From contig SKJJ01000171.1 in NCBI GenBank assembly GCA_007115975.1, positions 1-42,988 of the forward strand: a stretch of DNA of 42,988 bases, written 5' to 3'. The DNA is from Chitinispirillum sp. (GTDB lineage Bacteria; Fibrobacterota; Chitinivibrionia; Chitinivibrionales; Chitinispirillaceae). Below, piece by piece: positions 1 to 8,237 of this stretch (positions are counted from its first letter, which is position 1; every line of letters begins with the position of its first letter). The notes beneath the pieces were generated by a model. That model saw only the letters and a program-made list of their open reading frames with translations, was not told the DNA's origin and did not search any database. A program made the translations under genes and the position numbers.

Positions 1-1
1 C

Positions 2-218
2 TACAAAGGAGACACCGATCCCGTTTCCGATTGAGAGCCCGGCTGAGAACCGTCGTGTCTTCGTGGGGAGCCCATATAGTAACCTGAACAGGTACGAAGG
101 ATGTTTACTCTGCAGAGCTGAGAGTGAACTCAGGAGTGAACCCTGGCCGGGGCTGGTAATGAGGTTAAATTACAATGTTTTATTAACCTCATTTCTGATA
201 AAAACCGGATTTTTTTGA
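2..218 (+). pseudogene. possible OmpA-like C-terminal remnant, frameshifted, cut by window edge
   Basis: Reading from base 2 gives YKGDTDPVSD followed by a stop. From base 33, one base out of phase, the sequence continues ESPAENRRVFVGSPY and stays open to a TGA at 216-218. The two pieces joined resemble the end of the OmpA peptidoglycan-binding domain, which typically ends in a Gly-[DE]-x-x-P-[IV]-x-D ... NRRV pattern. A single extra base near 32 would explain the break. The gene would run into the window from the left. What follows NRRV does not look like a known C-terminus, so the reading may be a true decaying gene, a sequencing error, or chance. Family assignment is inferred from a short motif only. 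Confidence 0.33.
158..193. repeat. 11-bp perfect inverted repeat
   Basis: AATGAGGTTAA (158-168) pairs exactly with TTAACCTCATT (183-193) around a 14-base loop. It follows the putative OmpA-like remnant and could end that transcript. However, the T-run comes only about 17 bases later, so it is not a classical intrinsic terminator. Confidence 0.45.
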
Positions 219-522
219 GTTCATTCCTTAGAGACAATCTCTATCGGTCATTACCAAATATTATTTTAATTTTTTAAACCCAAACACTGAGACATTTTTG
301 TACACCGCACCCAGTACTTTATAGTTTTCTCCTGCATTGGTGCTGGCCATAGATAAGCACTCTGTTTATTGCGGCGGGAACAAGAATGCTATACAACGCA
401 GGGGATAGCTCTGAATCGCTAATTACCCGGGCCTAATTAAAAGTGAACATGAACTACAATCTCGGACATAACTGTTATAAGTCCTGTTTTTAAATAACTT
501 TCAAAGATGAGACCAGAGCCAG
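219..522. other. gene-free stretch upstream of pdxB
   Basis: This is an AT-rich stretch of about 300 bases with no convincing open frame or RNA motif. It presumably holds the pdxB promoter, but I could not pick out a convincing -35/-10 pair. The bases just before the pdxB ATG contain no strong Shine-Dalgarno sequence. Confidence 0.4.
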
Positions 523-1680
523 ATGAAAATTATAGCTGATCAAAACATATTATTTGTTAAAGAAGCCTTTGCGCAGTTGGGTACGGTTACAGAGCTTGCC
601 AGTTACAAAATCAGCCGTGATGAGTTGAAGGATGCAGACATAGCTCTTGTACGATCCGTCACTCCGGTGGGAAAGGAGCTTCTCGATGGTACTTCGGTAC
701 GTTTTGTAGCAAGTGCCACCATAGGAATCGATCATATCGATGTCGCTTATCTCAAAGAAAACCATATCGGATTTGCACATGCTCCCGGCTCCAATGCCGA
801 CTCGGTTGCAGAGTATGTTTTAGCTGCCATTATAAAAAGTACCGGTAAAAGGGCTTCAGAGCTTGCGGGGATGAAACTGGCTATTGTTGGTGTTGGTAAT
901 GTAGGGAGCAAGGTGTGCAGGATTGCATCTGCGTTGGGTATTCAGTGTCTCTTAAATGATCCCCCCAAAAAGCGACTGACCGGCAGTGACAGCTACGTCT
1001 CTATTGATGAGGCTTTGGGTGAGGCGGATATAGTCTCATTGCACGTCCCTCTTACCATGGCAGGACCTGATGCAACCTATCATATGGTTAACGGTGAGTT
1101 TATTTCAAAAGTTAAAAAAGGTGCCATTCTTATCAATTCCAGCCGGGGAAAGGTTATCGATGAAAAGACGTTTCTTGAATCCCGTGACAGTTTCGGCGCT
1201 GTTGTTCTGGATGTATGGGAAAAGGAACCAGCCATAAATACCGATACTGTCCGGATTGTGGACATAGCAACACCCCATATTGCCGGTTACTCCTTTGATG
1301 GTAAAATCAGAGGTACTGAGATGATCCAAAATGCCGCAAGTGCTTTCTATTTTCATAAGCAGGGTTGGACGGTGAAGGAAGAGGAGACCAGTCTTATAGG
1401 TAAAACACTGGATTTGAGAGATTCAAAAGATCCCATTGCAGAGGCGGTAGAAAACGCTTATGATATTATGCAGGATGATGAGCAATTCAGAAAAATCCTT
1501 TCCATCAGCAAAGAGCTGCAACCAACCTTCTTTGAGGAGTCAAGGAAAAACTACCCGCGGCGATACGAGTTCCCTCATTACAAAGTGATCCTCTCAGGTA
1601 AACAGGCCATAGAGGCAGATATTTTGTTGAAACTGCGATTTGTGGTGGAGCAGAGTGATAAGGTTGTTGATGGAAAATAG
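523..1680 (+). CDS. pdxB: erythronate-4-phosphate dehydrogenase
   Basis: PdxB oxidises 4-phospho-D-erythronate in the DXP-independent route to pyridoxal phosphate, in the cytoplasm. The 385-residue length matches the family. It is a D-2-hydroxyacid dehydrogenase: the Rossmann glycine motif GVGNVG is near residues 123-128, followed by the PdxB-type NDPPK segment near 145-149. The substrate/catalytic signatures NSSRGKVID and TPHIAG come later. A C-terminal region of about 100 residues, beyond the dehydrogenase core, corresponds to the PdxB dimerisation domain and separates it from SerA and other relatives. It stands alone: no other pyridoxine gene is visible. The start is the first ATG of the frame. 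Confidence 0.93.
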   Translation: MKIIADQNILFVKEAFAQLGTVTELASYKISRDELKDADIALVRSVTPVGKELLDGTSVRFVASATIGIDHIDVAYLKENHIGFAHAPGSNADSVAEYVLAAIIKSTGKRASELAGMKLAIVGVGNVGSKVCRIASALGIQCLLNDPPKKRLTGSDSYVSIDEALGEADIVSLHVPLTMAGPDATYHMVNGEFISKVKKGAILINSSRGKVIDEKTFLESRDSFGAVVLDVWEKEPAINTDTVRIVDIATPHIAGYSFDGKIRGTEMIQNAASAFYFHKQGWTVKEEETSLIGKTLDLRDSKDPIAEAVENAYDIMQDDEQFRKILSISKELQPTFFEESRKNYPRRYEFPHYKVILSGKQAIEADILLKLRFVVEQSDKVVDGK

Positions 1681-1954
1681 TCCCTTGGGACTTTGGCTGT
1701 CAGCGGTGGGATGCTTCTTTCGGTATTGCTGTTTTAAGGTGGTTAGTTGTCACCATATGTTATGGCCCAGCTTGAAAACCTGTCTCCAAACGGTTAAGGT
1801 GCCGGCTACGTAATCCCTGGATGGTACCGATACCGTAAGCGCTGTGCCGGGGATGCGGAACTGTAGAGACTGTTCGCGCTCCAAAGCGAGCTGATTACAG
1901 AACCATTATTCGGGGATCCGATGCATACATGCGTTATCTGGTTTTAGCAATGAT
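1681..1954. other. intergenic stretch with possible structured element (1792-1904)
   Basis: A GC-richer block can fold into nested stems. GGTT 1792-1795 pairs with AACC 1901-1904, ATCCCTGG 1813-1820 with CCGGGGAT 1847-1854, and ATGGTA 1821-1826 with TACCGT 1831-1836 around a CCGA loop. CTGTA 1861-1865 pairs with TACAG 1896-1900 and encloses TTCGC/GCGAG. No known riboswitch or ncRNA consensus was recognised. It lies between the converging ends of pdxB and the response-regulator gene, so it may be an independent small RNA or a repeat element. Confidence 0.3.
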
Positions 1955-2362
1955 TCAAACAGATTGTGGAACTGCAGATGTGCTTTTTTCAACAGGCGGA
2001 GACTCGTTTTGGTCTTCGTCAATGAGTCCCAGCAGTTTTTCGAAAAAATCTCTCCCCCCTTTTTCTATGACTCGGTACTTGTCTGTTTTTGAAAGTACAT
2101 TTTGAGAATCACCGCTGACAATGACCATTGGGATATGTGGGTAAAAGGAGCTGATGGTTTCGAGAAATTCAATACCGTTCATCCCGGGCATGTTATAGTC
2201 GCTGATGATAAAGGATGGAATAGCTGTTTTGGTAACGTAGGCGAGGGCATCGTTTGGGTTGTCAAAGGTGATGACATTATTGAACCCAGCCTTATTCAGG
2301 ATGAGCTTCATCACGATAAACGCCATTTCCATGTCGTCTACTATTAGTATCGGCCCTGTCAA
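1955..2362 (-). CDS. single-domain response regulator (CheY-like receiver)
   Basis: This is a 135-residue stand-alone receiver with a complete phosphorylation site. It has the acidic pair in ILIVDD (residues 9-10), the phospho-acceptor Asp in SDYNMPGMNG (about 54), a switch Ser in VIVSGD (about 84) and the conserved Lys in VIEKGG (about 100). A short Ser/Pro-rich tail follows and there is no output domain, so it must act by protein contact as CheY or Spo0F do. The start is TTG at 2362: an AGGGGG Shine-Dalgarno sequence lies about 9 bases upstream and the receiver begins at once. No partner kinase is adjacent; the nearest is the hybrid kinase at 28.5 kb. Confidence 0.85.
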   Translation of the reverse strand: MTGPILIVDDMEMAFIVMKLILNKAGFNNVITFDNPNDALAYVTKTAIPSFIISDYNMPGMNGIEFLETISSFYPHIPMVIVSGDSQNVLSKTDKYRVIEKGGRDFFEKLLGLIDEDQNESPPVEKSTSAVPQSV

Positions 2363-3002
2363 AGCTGATTACCCCCTTGAAGATTCGGATCATTTAACCT
2401 GCCCTGCAATCTTTTCCTAGCAAATTATTTGCCAGTTGTTACATTTGCGCATGGGATTTAACTTGAAAACGTAAACGATAACCTTTTTACATAGTCAATC
2501 CGCATGTAATGCTGTCTTTTTGCAATTGCGACTTTTTTCCTGCTCTTTTTCTTCCCTGGAAATTCTATAATTCATCTTTTAATGGGAAATTTTGTCGTTT
2601 TTGAAAAAAAATTCCCGTTTTAGGCAAAGCTGAGGCTTAAATGTACCAGGTTTTCCCACAATGACCTGCTTAAACTGTGCCTTGCTGCCGAGTTTCTGTT
2701 TGGCTCAAAGCTGTTAGTTATAATTTCTTTCTCCGAATTGGGCGCTGCTGGACAGCTCTAATCTCCCTGCTGTCCAGAGACAACAAACACATAGGCCCAA
2801 AAACGAGCCAGTGGTCAGTAACAGCGGTGTGAAAGTATCTGTCGGTCAGAGTTTTGTCCTGCCAATGTTTTACACACCTGGAAATAAATTTTTCCCAAAT
2901 AGTATACAAAAAAACCAATGTATGGTATAATGATACCTAAGGTGTTCGGTTTTTTGTTGGGGAAAAGAGTCTGTTTCGGAGACGGTATATTTTGACCACC
3001 AT
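2363..3002. other. 640-base gene-free stretch
   Basis: This lies between two divergently oriented receiver genes. It contains a well-formed sigma-70 promoter at 2903-2931 for the rightward gene and an AT-rich hairpin (GGGAAATTTT 2584-2593 against AAAATTCCC 2608-2616, one bulge). No supported gene was found on either strand. Confidence 0.5.
2903..2931 (+). promoter_or_regulatory. sigma-70-type promoter for the receiver gene at 3003
   Basis: The -35 hexamer TATACA (2903-2908, four of six matches) is separated by 17 bases from a perfect -10 TATAAT (2926-2931). Transcription should begin near 2938, leaving a leader of about 65 bases before the ATG at 3003. Confidence 0.65.
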
Positions 3003-3389
3003 ATGGCGACCAATGGCAATACCACAATTTTGGTTGCTCAGGAATTTGAGATGAATATGCTGCTGGTTACATCGCTGCTCAAAAAAATTTTGCCACAAGC
3101 AAAAATCACTCAGGCAACTGATGGATTGCAGGTATTGGAGCATTGTAAAAGCAGCGAATTTGACCTGATACTTATGGATGTGCAGATGCCCGAAATGGAC
3201 GGACTGAAGGCAACCGAAGCGATTCGCCTGCAGGAGAAGAAGAGCGGAAAACACATTCCTATACTTGCCCAGACCGCTGGTGCATTGAATGAGGAAAAAG
3301 AGAAATGTCTGGCGGGCGGGATGGATGATTTTCTGACAAAACCAATTGATTACGAAAAGCTGGAAGTTTGTTTGAAAAAATATTTGTAG
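3003..3389 (+). CDS. stand-alone receiver domain with altered acidic pocket
   Basis: This 128-residue receiver resembles those at the C-terminus of hybrid histidine kinases. The phospho-acceptor Asp is intact in LMDVQMPEMDG (about residue 59), with the switch Thr in AQTAGA and the Lys in LTKPID. The N-terminal acidic pair that binds magnesium, normally E/D-D after the first beta strand, reads VAQEFEMN: one acid is Gln and the other is Glu shifted by one. Phosphorylation may therefore be weakened or the protein may act constitutively. It has no output domain and no adjacent kinase. No clear Shine-Dalgarno precedes the ATG, but a strong promoter lies upstream. Confidence 0.83.
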   Translation: MATNGNTTILVAQEFEMNMLLVTSLLKKILPQAKITQATDGLQVLEHCKSSEFDLILMDVQMPEMDGLKATEAIRLQEKKSGKHIPILAQTAGALNEEKEKCLAGGMDDFLTKPIDYEKLEVCLKKYL

Positions 3390-3490
3390 CAGGAGAACAG
3401 CAGCATGACCTCGGTCGTAAATGCCTCTTTGAGTTCATAACAGGCCAGCAGCTCCGATAGCCACCGGCCCTTCTAATACACACACAGACA

Positions 3491-3751
3491 CTATTTTGCC
3501 CGCTGCTCTCCTCTGCAACTACCATCTCTGGCACCGTTACCTCGTCCACGCCTTGGACCATGACCCTGACCATTACGTGAACCGCAACCTCCGCCATCGT
3601 GAAGCCCCTTGCCCTGACCCGAACCATCCCTGGGCCCCTGACCAAGTTCGGTACACGAAGATGCGGATTGAGATTTTTCTGATGTGGCTGCAAATGAAAA
3701 TCCTGCAAAACAGAGTGCCGAAACCATTATAAGCATTATCTTTCGATACAT
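3491..3751 (-). CDS. small exported Gly/Arg-rich protein of unknown function
   Basis: This 86-residue protein has a clear signal peptide (MYRKIMLIMVSALCFAGFSFA). The mature part is low-complexity, full of GxG, RDG and GRGNG units, with three Cys residues. The ATG at 3751 is chosen because AGGAG lies 7 bases upstream; a TTG two codons earlier would sit on top of that site. Codon use is biased by the Gly/Arg repeats. I do not recognise a family; small secreted proteins of this kind are sometimes linked to metal stress, but nothing here shows that. The gene stands alone between the receiver gene and rapA. Confidence 0.6.
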   Translation of the reverse strand: MYRKIMLIMVSALCFAGFSFAATSEKSQSASSCTELGQGPRDGSGQGKGLHDGGGCGSRNGQGHGPRRGRGNGARDGSCRGEQRAK

Positions 3752-3757
3752 TTTCAA

Positions 3758-4189
3758 TCTCCTTTTTGTGCCTCAATGGCAATTTAGGTTTTTATGATAC
3801 GTCTCTTCCCACCATGGTAGTGTTTACCATTAGACTTTCACTGCCTACTGAGTGTTACAGCATTATTTTAAACTATTGATCCTGCTTGTATGAAACAGTT
3901 TGTCTGAATAAACACTTTTTTGTGAGCAATAAAGCGCAATTCCGACCTCGACTGGTATGGGAGAGAGAAAAAAGTCTGGTTTCATTCATCGCCTGGCCTT
4001 GGGAGCCGGGATCGGGATCGAGCTTGAAAGAAACGATTGCGATGCCGCGGCCGACCGCGACGCCGAGGGGAGAGGATTCTTTTATCGAGATAAAATAGAT
4101 GTCATAGTTCTCCTCTATAACTATATTATGCTCTGATAACCCCGAAAATAAACAGATTCAGTAATAAAGCAAAGAAAGGTGCCGCATCT
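3758..4189. other. 432-base gene-free stretch with a GC-rich degenerate-repeat block
   Basis: The leftward end holds the leader of the small exported gene, with a short inverted repeat (ATGGTA 3814-3819 / TACCAT 3825-3830). From about 3995 to 4075 the composition changes sharply to GC-rich degenerate hexamers (GGGATC twice, then CGATTGCGATGCCGCGGCCG and similar), ending in a hairpin CGCGG-CCGA-CCGCG (4046-4059). Flanking DNA is AT-rich. This looks like an intergenic repeat rather than a gene. The rapA promoter presumably lies in the AT-rich DNA after 4090. Confidence 0.45.
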
Positions 4190-7090
4190 ATGGCAAGGAG
4201 GAAAGGATTCTCCTCAGATAACCAGTTCTCACCTCAGCGCTATCATCGCGAAGAGGCTTTTATACAGCAGACCACCGACCTTAACCGCGAACTTAAAACC
4301 GGTCAGCGCTGGTTAAGTGAAATGGAGCCGGAGCTTGGGTTGGGTGAAGTGATTGAGGTCGATAACCGCTTGGTCACCATCTCTTTTCACAATGGAGGGG
4401 ATATTCGGAAATACTCAAAGCAGAATGCGCCCCTCATACGTTTGAAAGTACAGCCGGGATCACCGATAATGCTGAAAAATGGTGATAAACTCAAGGTCAG
4501 GGGAATGGATGAGGAGCAGGGAATTATCATTTATGACACCGAAAAGGGTAAAATTCCTGAAGCGGAGCTCTCTTTTTCAATGAAAAGTGCGGGCGCGGCT
4601 GACCGGTTACTGTCATCAGACACCGATCCTCTAAAGCTTTTTGACCTCAGGGTGCAGACCCAGAATCAGCGAAGTCGTATTGAAGGCTCTGAGATTTTAG
4701 GATTTACCGGCCCCCGAATTGAACTTATTCCTCATCAGTTGTACATAGCACGTGAGGTGACATCCCGCCCCATAAGGAGAATACTTCTTGCAGATGAAGT
4801 GGGGCTTGGAAAAACCATCGAGTCCTGCCTGATTCTCCACCGTCTTGCGCTCACCGGACGGGCTTCAAGAGTGCTTGTTATCATTCCTGAAACCCTTATG
4901 CATATCTGGTTTGTGGAGCTTTTGAGAAAGTTCAATCTAAGTTTCAGAATTTTTGACAATGAGTACATCAAAAGCCTTAAAGGCAGCTCTGGTAACCCTT
5001 TCCTTGGTGAACAGAACGTACTTTGTGCATGGGAATTTCTCAGTGGAGATCAAAAACTTTGTGATCTGGCGTTTGAGGCTGGCTGGGACCTGCTCATAGT
5101 AGATGAAGTGCACAATGCCACCTTAAACTCCCCCTACTTCAAACTCATAGAGAAACTGGCTGATGCAAGTAAAGATGCTCTCTTTCTCAGTGCAACTCCC
5201 GAACAGTACGGTGCAGGGGAGTATTTCAACAAACTCAGTTTGCTGGATAAAAACAGGTACTCAAATTTCGAAACATTCCAGCAGGAAGCGCAGGTACACT
5301 CCCGTGTGGCATCGCTAACCGGGCGCATAATGGACTTGAAACCACTGGAAGAGCAGGACCTTGCTTTTTTACAGGATGTTCTGGAGGATGGGGCAAATAT
5401 ACCATCGATAATAGATGATAAGGGTCTTCGAAATAAAATTGTAAATGATCTGCTTGACCGTTACGGTATGGGAAGAACGATTTTCCGCAACACCAGATCT
5501 GTTATTGGAGGGTTTCCGGTGCGTGAAGTGCGTATGGCAGCTCTTGACACCGATGTTTCTGTTAAGAGAAAAGTTGCCAAAGAGTTTCTGTGTGAGAACA
5601 GGTTGACTATTGATACAGAGTACAAAACCGATCTAAAAAATGATCCCAGAATAGCGTTCACTGCTGAAATTGTAAAGAGCAATCAAAGTGAAAAGTTTGT
5701 CCTTATCTGCAGGAGTAAAGAAAAGGCAGTTGCGGTAAATGAAGCACTCGGGCGTGTCCTTACGGTTCGCACCGCGCTTTTTCACGAAGATCTTACCATT
5801 ATTCAGCGGGACAGAAATGCCGCATGGTTCTCGGAGCAGGAGGGGGCACGGCTGCTTATCTGTTCTGAAATCGGCAGTGAAGGGAGAAATTTCCAGTTTG
5901 CTCATCACCTTATACTCTTTGATCTGCCCCCCGATCCATCACTTGTAGAACAGCGTATCGGGCGTCTTGATCGTATCGGACAGTCGGGACCGGTAATAAT
6001 TCATGTTCCATACATTAAAGAAACTCCGTATGAAACGCTTGCAAGGCTGTTCAACGAGGGTCTCGATCTCTTTGCTACTGCATTTTCGGGAGTCAGTGAG
6101 ATTTTCGACAGAGTCAGTGAGCCGGTTTTTTCTCTATTTACAAACGTCTCAGAACAGGGGAGTGGTGGTGATAAACTGGGCGATGTTATAACTTTGACCC
6201 GTACCGTTAAGGCTGAAGTAACAAACCGTCTTCACACCAGCAGAGACCGCCTCCTTGAGCTGCACTCCTTCAGGCCCGATCAGGCCCGAAGCCAGATTGA
6301 TAAAATTATTGAGGCAGATTCACGACATGACCTTGAAAACCTTGTCATAAAGCTGCTTGAACAGCAGGGTGTACAGGTGGAACAGGCTGGTAACAGGACC
6401 TACCACCTTAGTGCAGAGGGATTTTCTGATATGGAATTCACCGGGATTCGGGAATCCCGCCCTGTTATCACCTTCGACCGAAAAACCGCTCTTCACCGAG
6501 AAGATTATGAGTTTATAACCATGGATCATCCGGTTGTAAGAAGCCTCTTTGACACGTTCCTCGGTTCAGTAAGGGGAAACAGCTCTCTTGCCTTGTGGCT
6601 AGATGCTCCGGGCCCTCTGATTATCCTTGATACGATTTTTATTCTTGAGCCTGAGGCTCCTGTTTCATTGAATGCCGGGCGCTTTTTTCCCCCGGTGGTA
6701 ATACGAAATTGTGTTGATCAGAAATTAGAAGATCGCACCATTGAGTTTACTTCAGATAAAGTTGCCAGTAAACTCAAACCTATTGGAAAACACCCGCTTG
6801 TGGAAAACGAACGCTTCAAAAAGGAGCTTTTCCCCGAACTGCTCTCTAAAGCTGAAGAGCTGTGTGCTATTTCCGCTCAGCAGCATATGGAATTGGCACA
6901 CAAGAAAATGGCCGAGACACTTGGCTCAGAACTGCAGCGTCTTATATACTTCCGTGATCTCAACGGATCTGTTTGTGCCCAGGAGATTTCCATGGTTGAA
7001 AGCGAGATGGAGGCAATGAGCAGAGCGATCAGGGGAGCTGTGCCGAGGCTAGATGCTGTAAGGGTTGTTGTTGGAGGAGTTAGGGATTAG
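4190..7090 (+). CDS. rapA: RNA polymerase-associated Swi2/Snf2 ATPase RapA
   Basis: RapA (HepA) binds RNA polymerase and uses ATP hydrolysis to recycle stalled or post-termination complexes. The 966-residue length is almost that of E. coli RapA (968). The N-terminal Tudor-like region has the RapA-type stretch GQRWLSEMEPELGLGEVI (about 39-56). The helicase core has Walker A in LLADEVGLGKTIE (199-211) and a DEVH box at 305-308. It also has the SAT motif (LFLSATPEQ) and a C-terminal lobe with motif VI in VEQRIGRLDRIGQ. A long C-terminal region follows, as in RapA and unlike generic Snf2 proteins. An AAAGGTG Shine-Dalgarno precedes the ATG. Confidence 0.92.
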   Translation: MARRKGFSSDNQFSPQRYHREEAFIQQTTDLNRELKTGQRWLSEMEPELGLGEVIEVDNRLVTISFHNGGDIRKYSKQNAPLIRLKVQPGSPIMLKNGDKLKVRGMDEEQGIIIYDTEKGKIPEAELSFSMKSAGAADRLLSSDTDPLKLFDLRVQTQNQRSRIEGSEILGFTGPRIELIPHQLYIAREVTSRPIRRILLADEVGLGKTIESCLILHRLALTGRASRVLVIIPETLMHIWFVELLRKFNLSFRIFDNEYIKSLKGSSGNPFLGEQNVLCAWEFLSGDQKLCDLAFEAGWDLLIVDEVHNATLNSPYFKLIEKLADASKDALFLSATPEQYGAGEYFNKLSLLDKNRYSNFETFQQEAQVHSRVASLTGRIMDLKPLEEQDLAFLQDVLEDGANIPSIIDDKGLRNKIVNDLLDRYGMGRTIFRNTRSVIGGFPVREVRMAALDTDVSVKRKVAKEFLCENRLTIDTEYKTDLKNDPRIAFTAEIVKSNQSEKFVLICRSKEKAVAVNEALGRVLTVRTALFHEDLTIIQRDRNAAWFSEQEGARLLICSEIGSEGRNFQFAHHLILFDLPPDPSLVEQRIGRLDRIGQSGPVIIHVPYIKETPYETLARLFNEGLDLFATAFSGVSEIFDRVSEPVFSLFTNVSEQGSGGDKLGDVITLTRTVKAEVTNRLHTSRDRLLELHSFRPDQARSQIDKIIEADSRHDLENLVIKLLEQQGVQVEQAGNRTYHLSAEGFSDMEFTGIRESRPVITFDRKTALHREDYEFITMDHPVVRSLFDTFLGSVRGNSSLALWLDAPGPLIILDTIFILEPEAPVSLNAGRFFPPVVIRNCVDQKLEDRTIEFTSDKVASKLKPIGKHPLVENERFKKELFPELLSKAEELCAISAQQHMELAHKKMAETLGSELQRLIYFRDLNGSVCAQEISMVESEMEAMSRAIRGAVPRLDAVRVVVGGVRD

Positions 7091-7349
7091 GAGTGAAAAG
7101 CCTGATCCTGCAAGGGATAAGAGCTATACGTTTGCCCTGCCAACTATAACGATTTACAACTATTTATGTGAACACCGATAGAATGACCGGCATTCTCAGC
7201 AATAGGGTGGTGCAGAATAATACTCCATATGAGAAAGATTTATGGATAGCTTAACCGTCAAAAGACCATCCCACAATCTTTCCCTGAAATTATGTATACT
7301 TAAAAAAGTGTTTATAAAATGCAAACCCAAAAAAAACTGACGGCCATCT

Positions 7350-8237
7350 GTGAAAAATGCCATTCGACTATCGCTGCTATATCTTCTGTTGACTGTTTTT
7401 TGGGGCAACACTCATGCATTTATAAAACTTGAGGGATATATTCCCCAGCATATACAGTCAGAGCAGATGAAGCAGCAGTATATCCGGATATGGCAAACGC
7501 TCGTTCCGGACCTTCAAATTGACACAAGTAGTCTTTACGTCACCTACTATCATCACCAGAGGGGCAAGCGTTATGGTGTCAGGCTTCCGGAGTGGGGTGG
7601 TGGGGGAGCGATCGGGACTGACAGTATAATAGTACCCATAAACCGCACTCCGGTGCTTGGTATGGATTTTTACCAGATCACCGTTCATGAGCTCGTTCAC
7701 ATTGTGGTAAACAGGGCATTTGGAACCACCCATATACCGCGATGGCTCCATGAGGGACTTGCAATGGTGCTTTCGGGGGAGATGCCTTTAGAGGGGCAAA
7801 AACGACTCTCATGGGCCGTCTTGAGCGGTGATCTCCTGAGTCTGGACACCATAGAGCATGTAAATCGTTTTGATGCTTCGAGGGCGCATCTTGCCTATGC
7901 TATGAGTCATGCTGTTGTTCTGTTTATGATAGAGACTTATGCAATCGATGGGATTGAGGAGTTGCTGCGTGCTGCAAGGGGCAGGCACAGTTTTCCGGCT
8001 GCACTAAAGGAGGTGTACGGTTTTACACCACAGGAGTTTGAAGTTGAAGCAGTGAAATTTATCTATTCGCGTTACCGGTTTAGTTTCCTCTCTGACCAGA
8101 GCTACATCTGGATCCTCACCGGGCTTCTGGCATTAGCTGCAATAATCGTTTCGCAGCTTAGAACCAGAAGACGCCTGCGTGAGATGGTGCTGCAGGAGAG
8201 CGCTTTGGAACCTTCGCAGCAGCAGGAGAATGATTAG
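7350..8237 (+). CDS. membrane-anchored MA-type (gluzincin) metallopeptidase
   Basis: This 295-residue protein has an N-terminal signal sequence (about 1-23), a periplasmic zinc-peptidase domain and a C-terminal membrane helix (about 250-268) followed by a basic tail. The zinc site is HELVH (113-117), and WLHEGLA (132-138) supplies the third ligand Glu, the pattern of peptidase MA-like families. The start is GTG at 7350, immediately before the basic n-region; no strong Shine-Dalgarno is visible. The 3' end overlaps the convergent outer-membrane gene by 4 bases. The substrate is unknown; a role in envelope protein turnover is only an inference from location. Confidence 0.78.
   Translation: MKNAIRLSLLYLLLTVFWGNTHAFIKLEGYIPQHIQSEQMKQQYIRIWQTLVPDLQIDTSSLYVTYYHHQRGKRYGVRLPEWGGGGAIGTDSIIVPINRTPVLGMDFYQITVHELVHIVVNRAFGTTHIPRWLHEGLAMVLSGEMPLEGQKRLSWAVLSGDLLSLDTIEHVNRFDASRAHLAYAMSHAVVLFMIETYAIDGIEELLRAARGRHSFPAALKEVYGFTPQEFEVEAVKFIYSRYRFSFLSDQSYIWILTGLLALAAIIVSQLRTRRRLREMVLQESALEPSQQQEND

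Noticed and set aside
38-105. TPP-riboswitch-like words (CTGAGA and ACCTGA) near the left edge
   Set aside because: The GCGxAGGGA end and the P4/P5 pairing are missing, and the bases read better as the end of an OmpA-like coding region.
1679-1694. Short hairpin AGTCCC/GGGACT at the pdxB stop as a terminator
   Set aside because: The loop is only two bases and there is almost no T-run.
2584-2616. AT-rich hairpin as a terminator
   Set aside because: No plus-strand gene ends upstream of it, and the bulged stem and short T-run are weak.
3886-4098. 70-codon open frame before rapA
   Set aside because: It is open mainly because it crosses a GC-rich repeat block; there is no ribosome site and the product is low-complexity.
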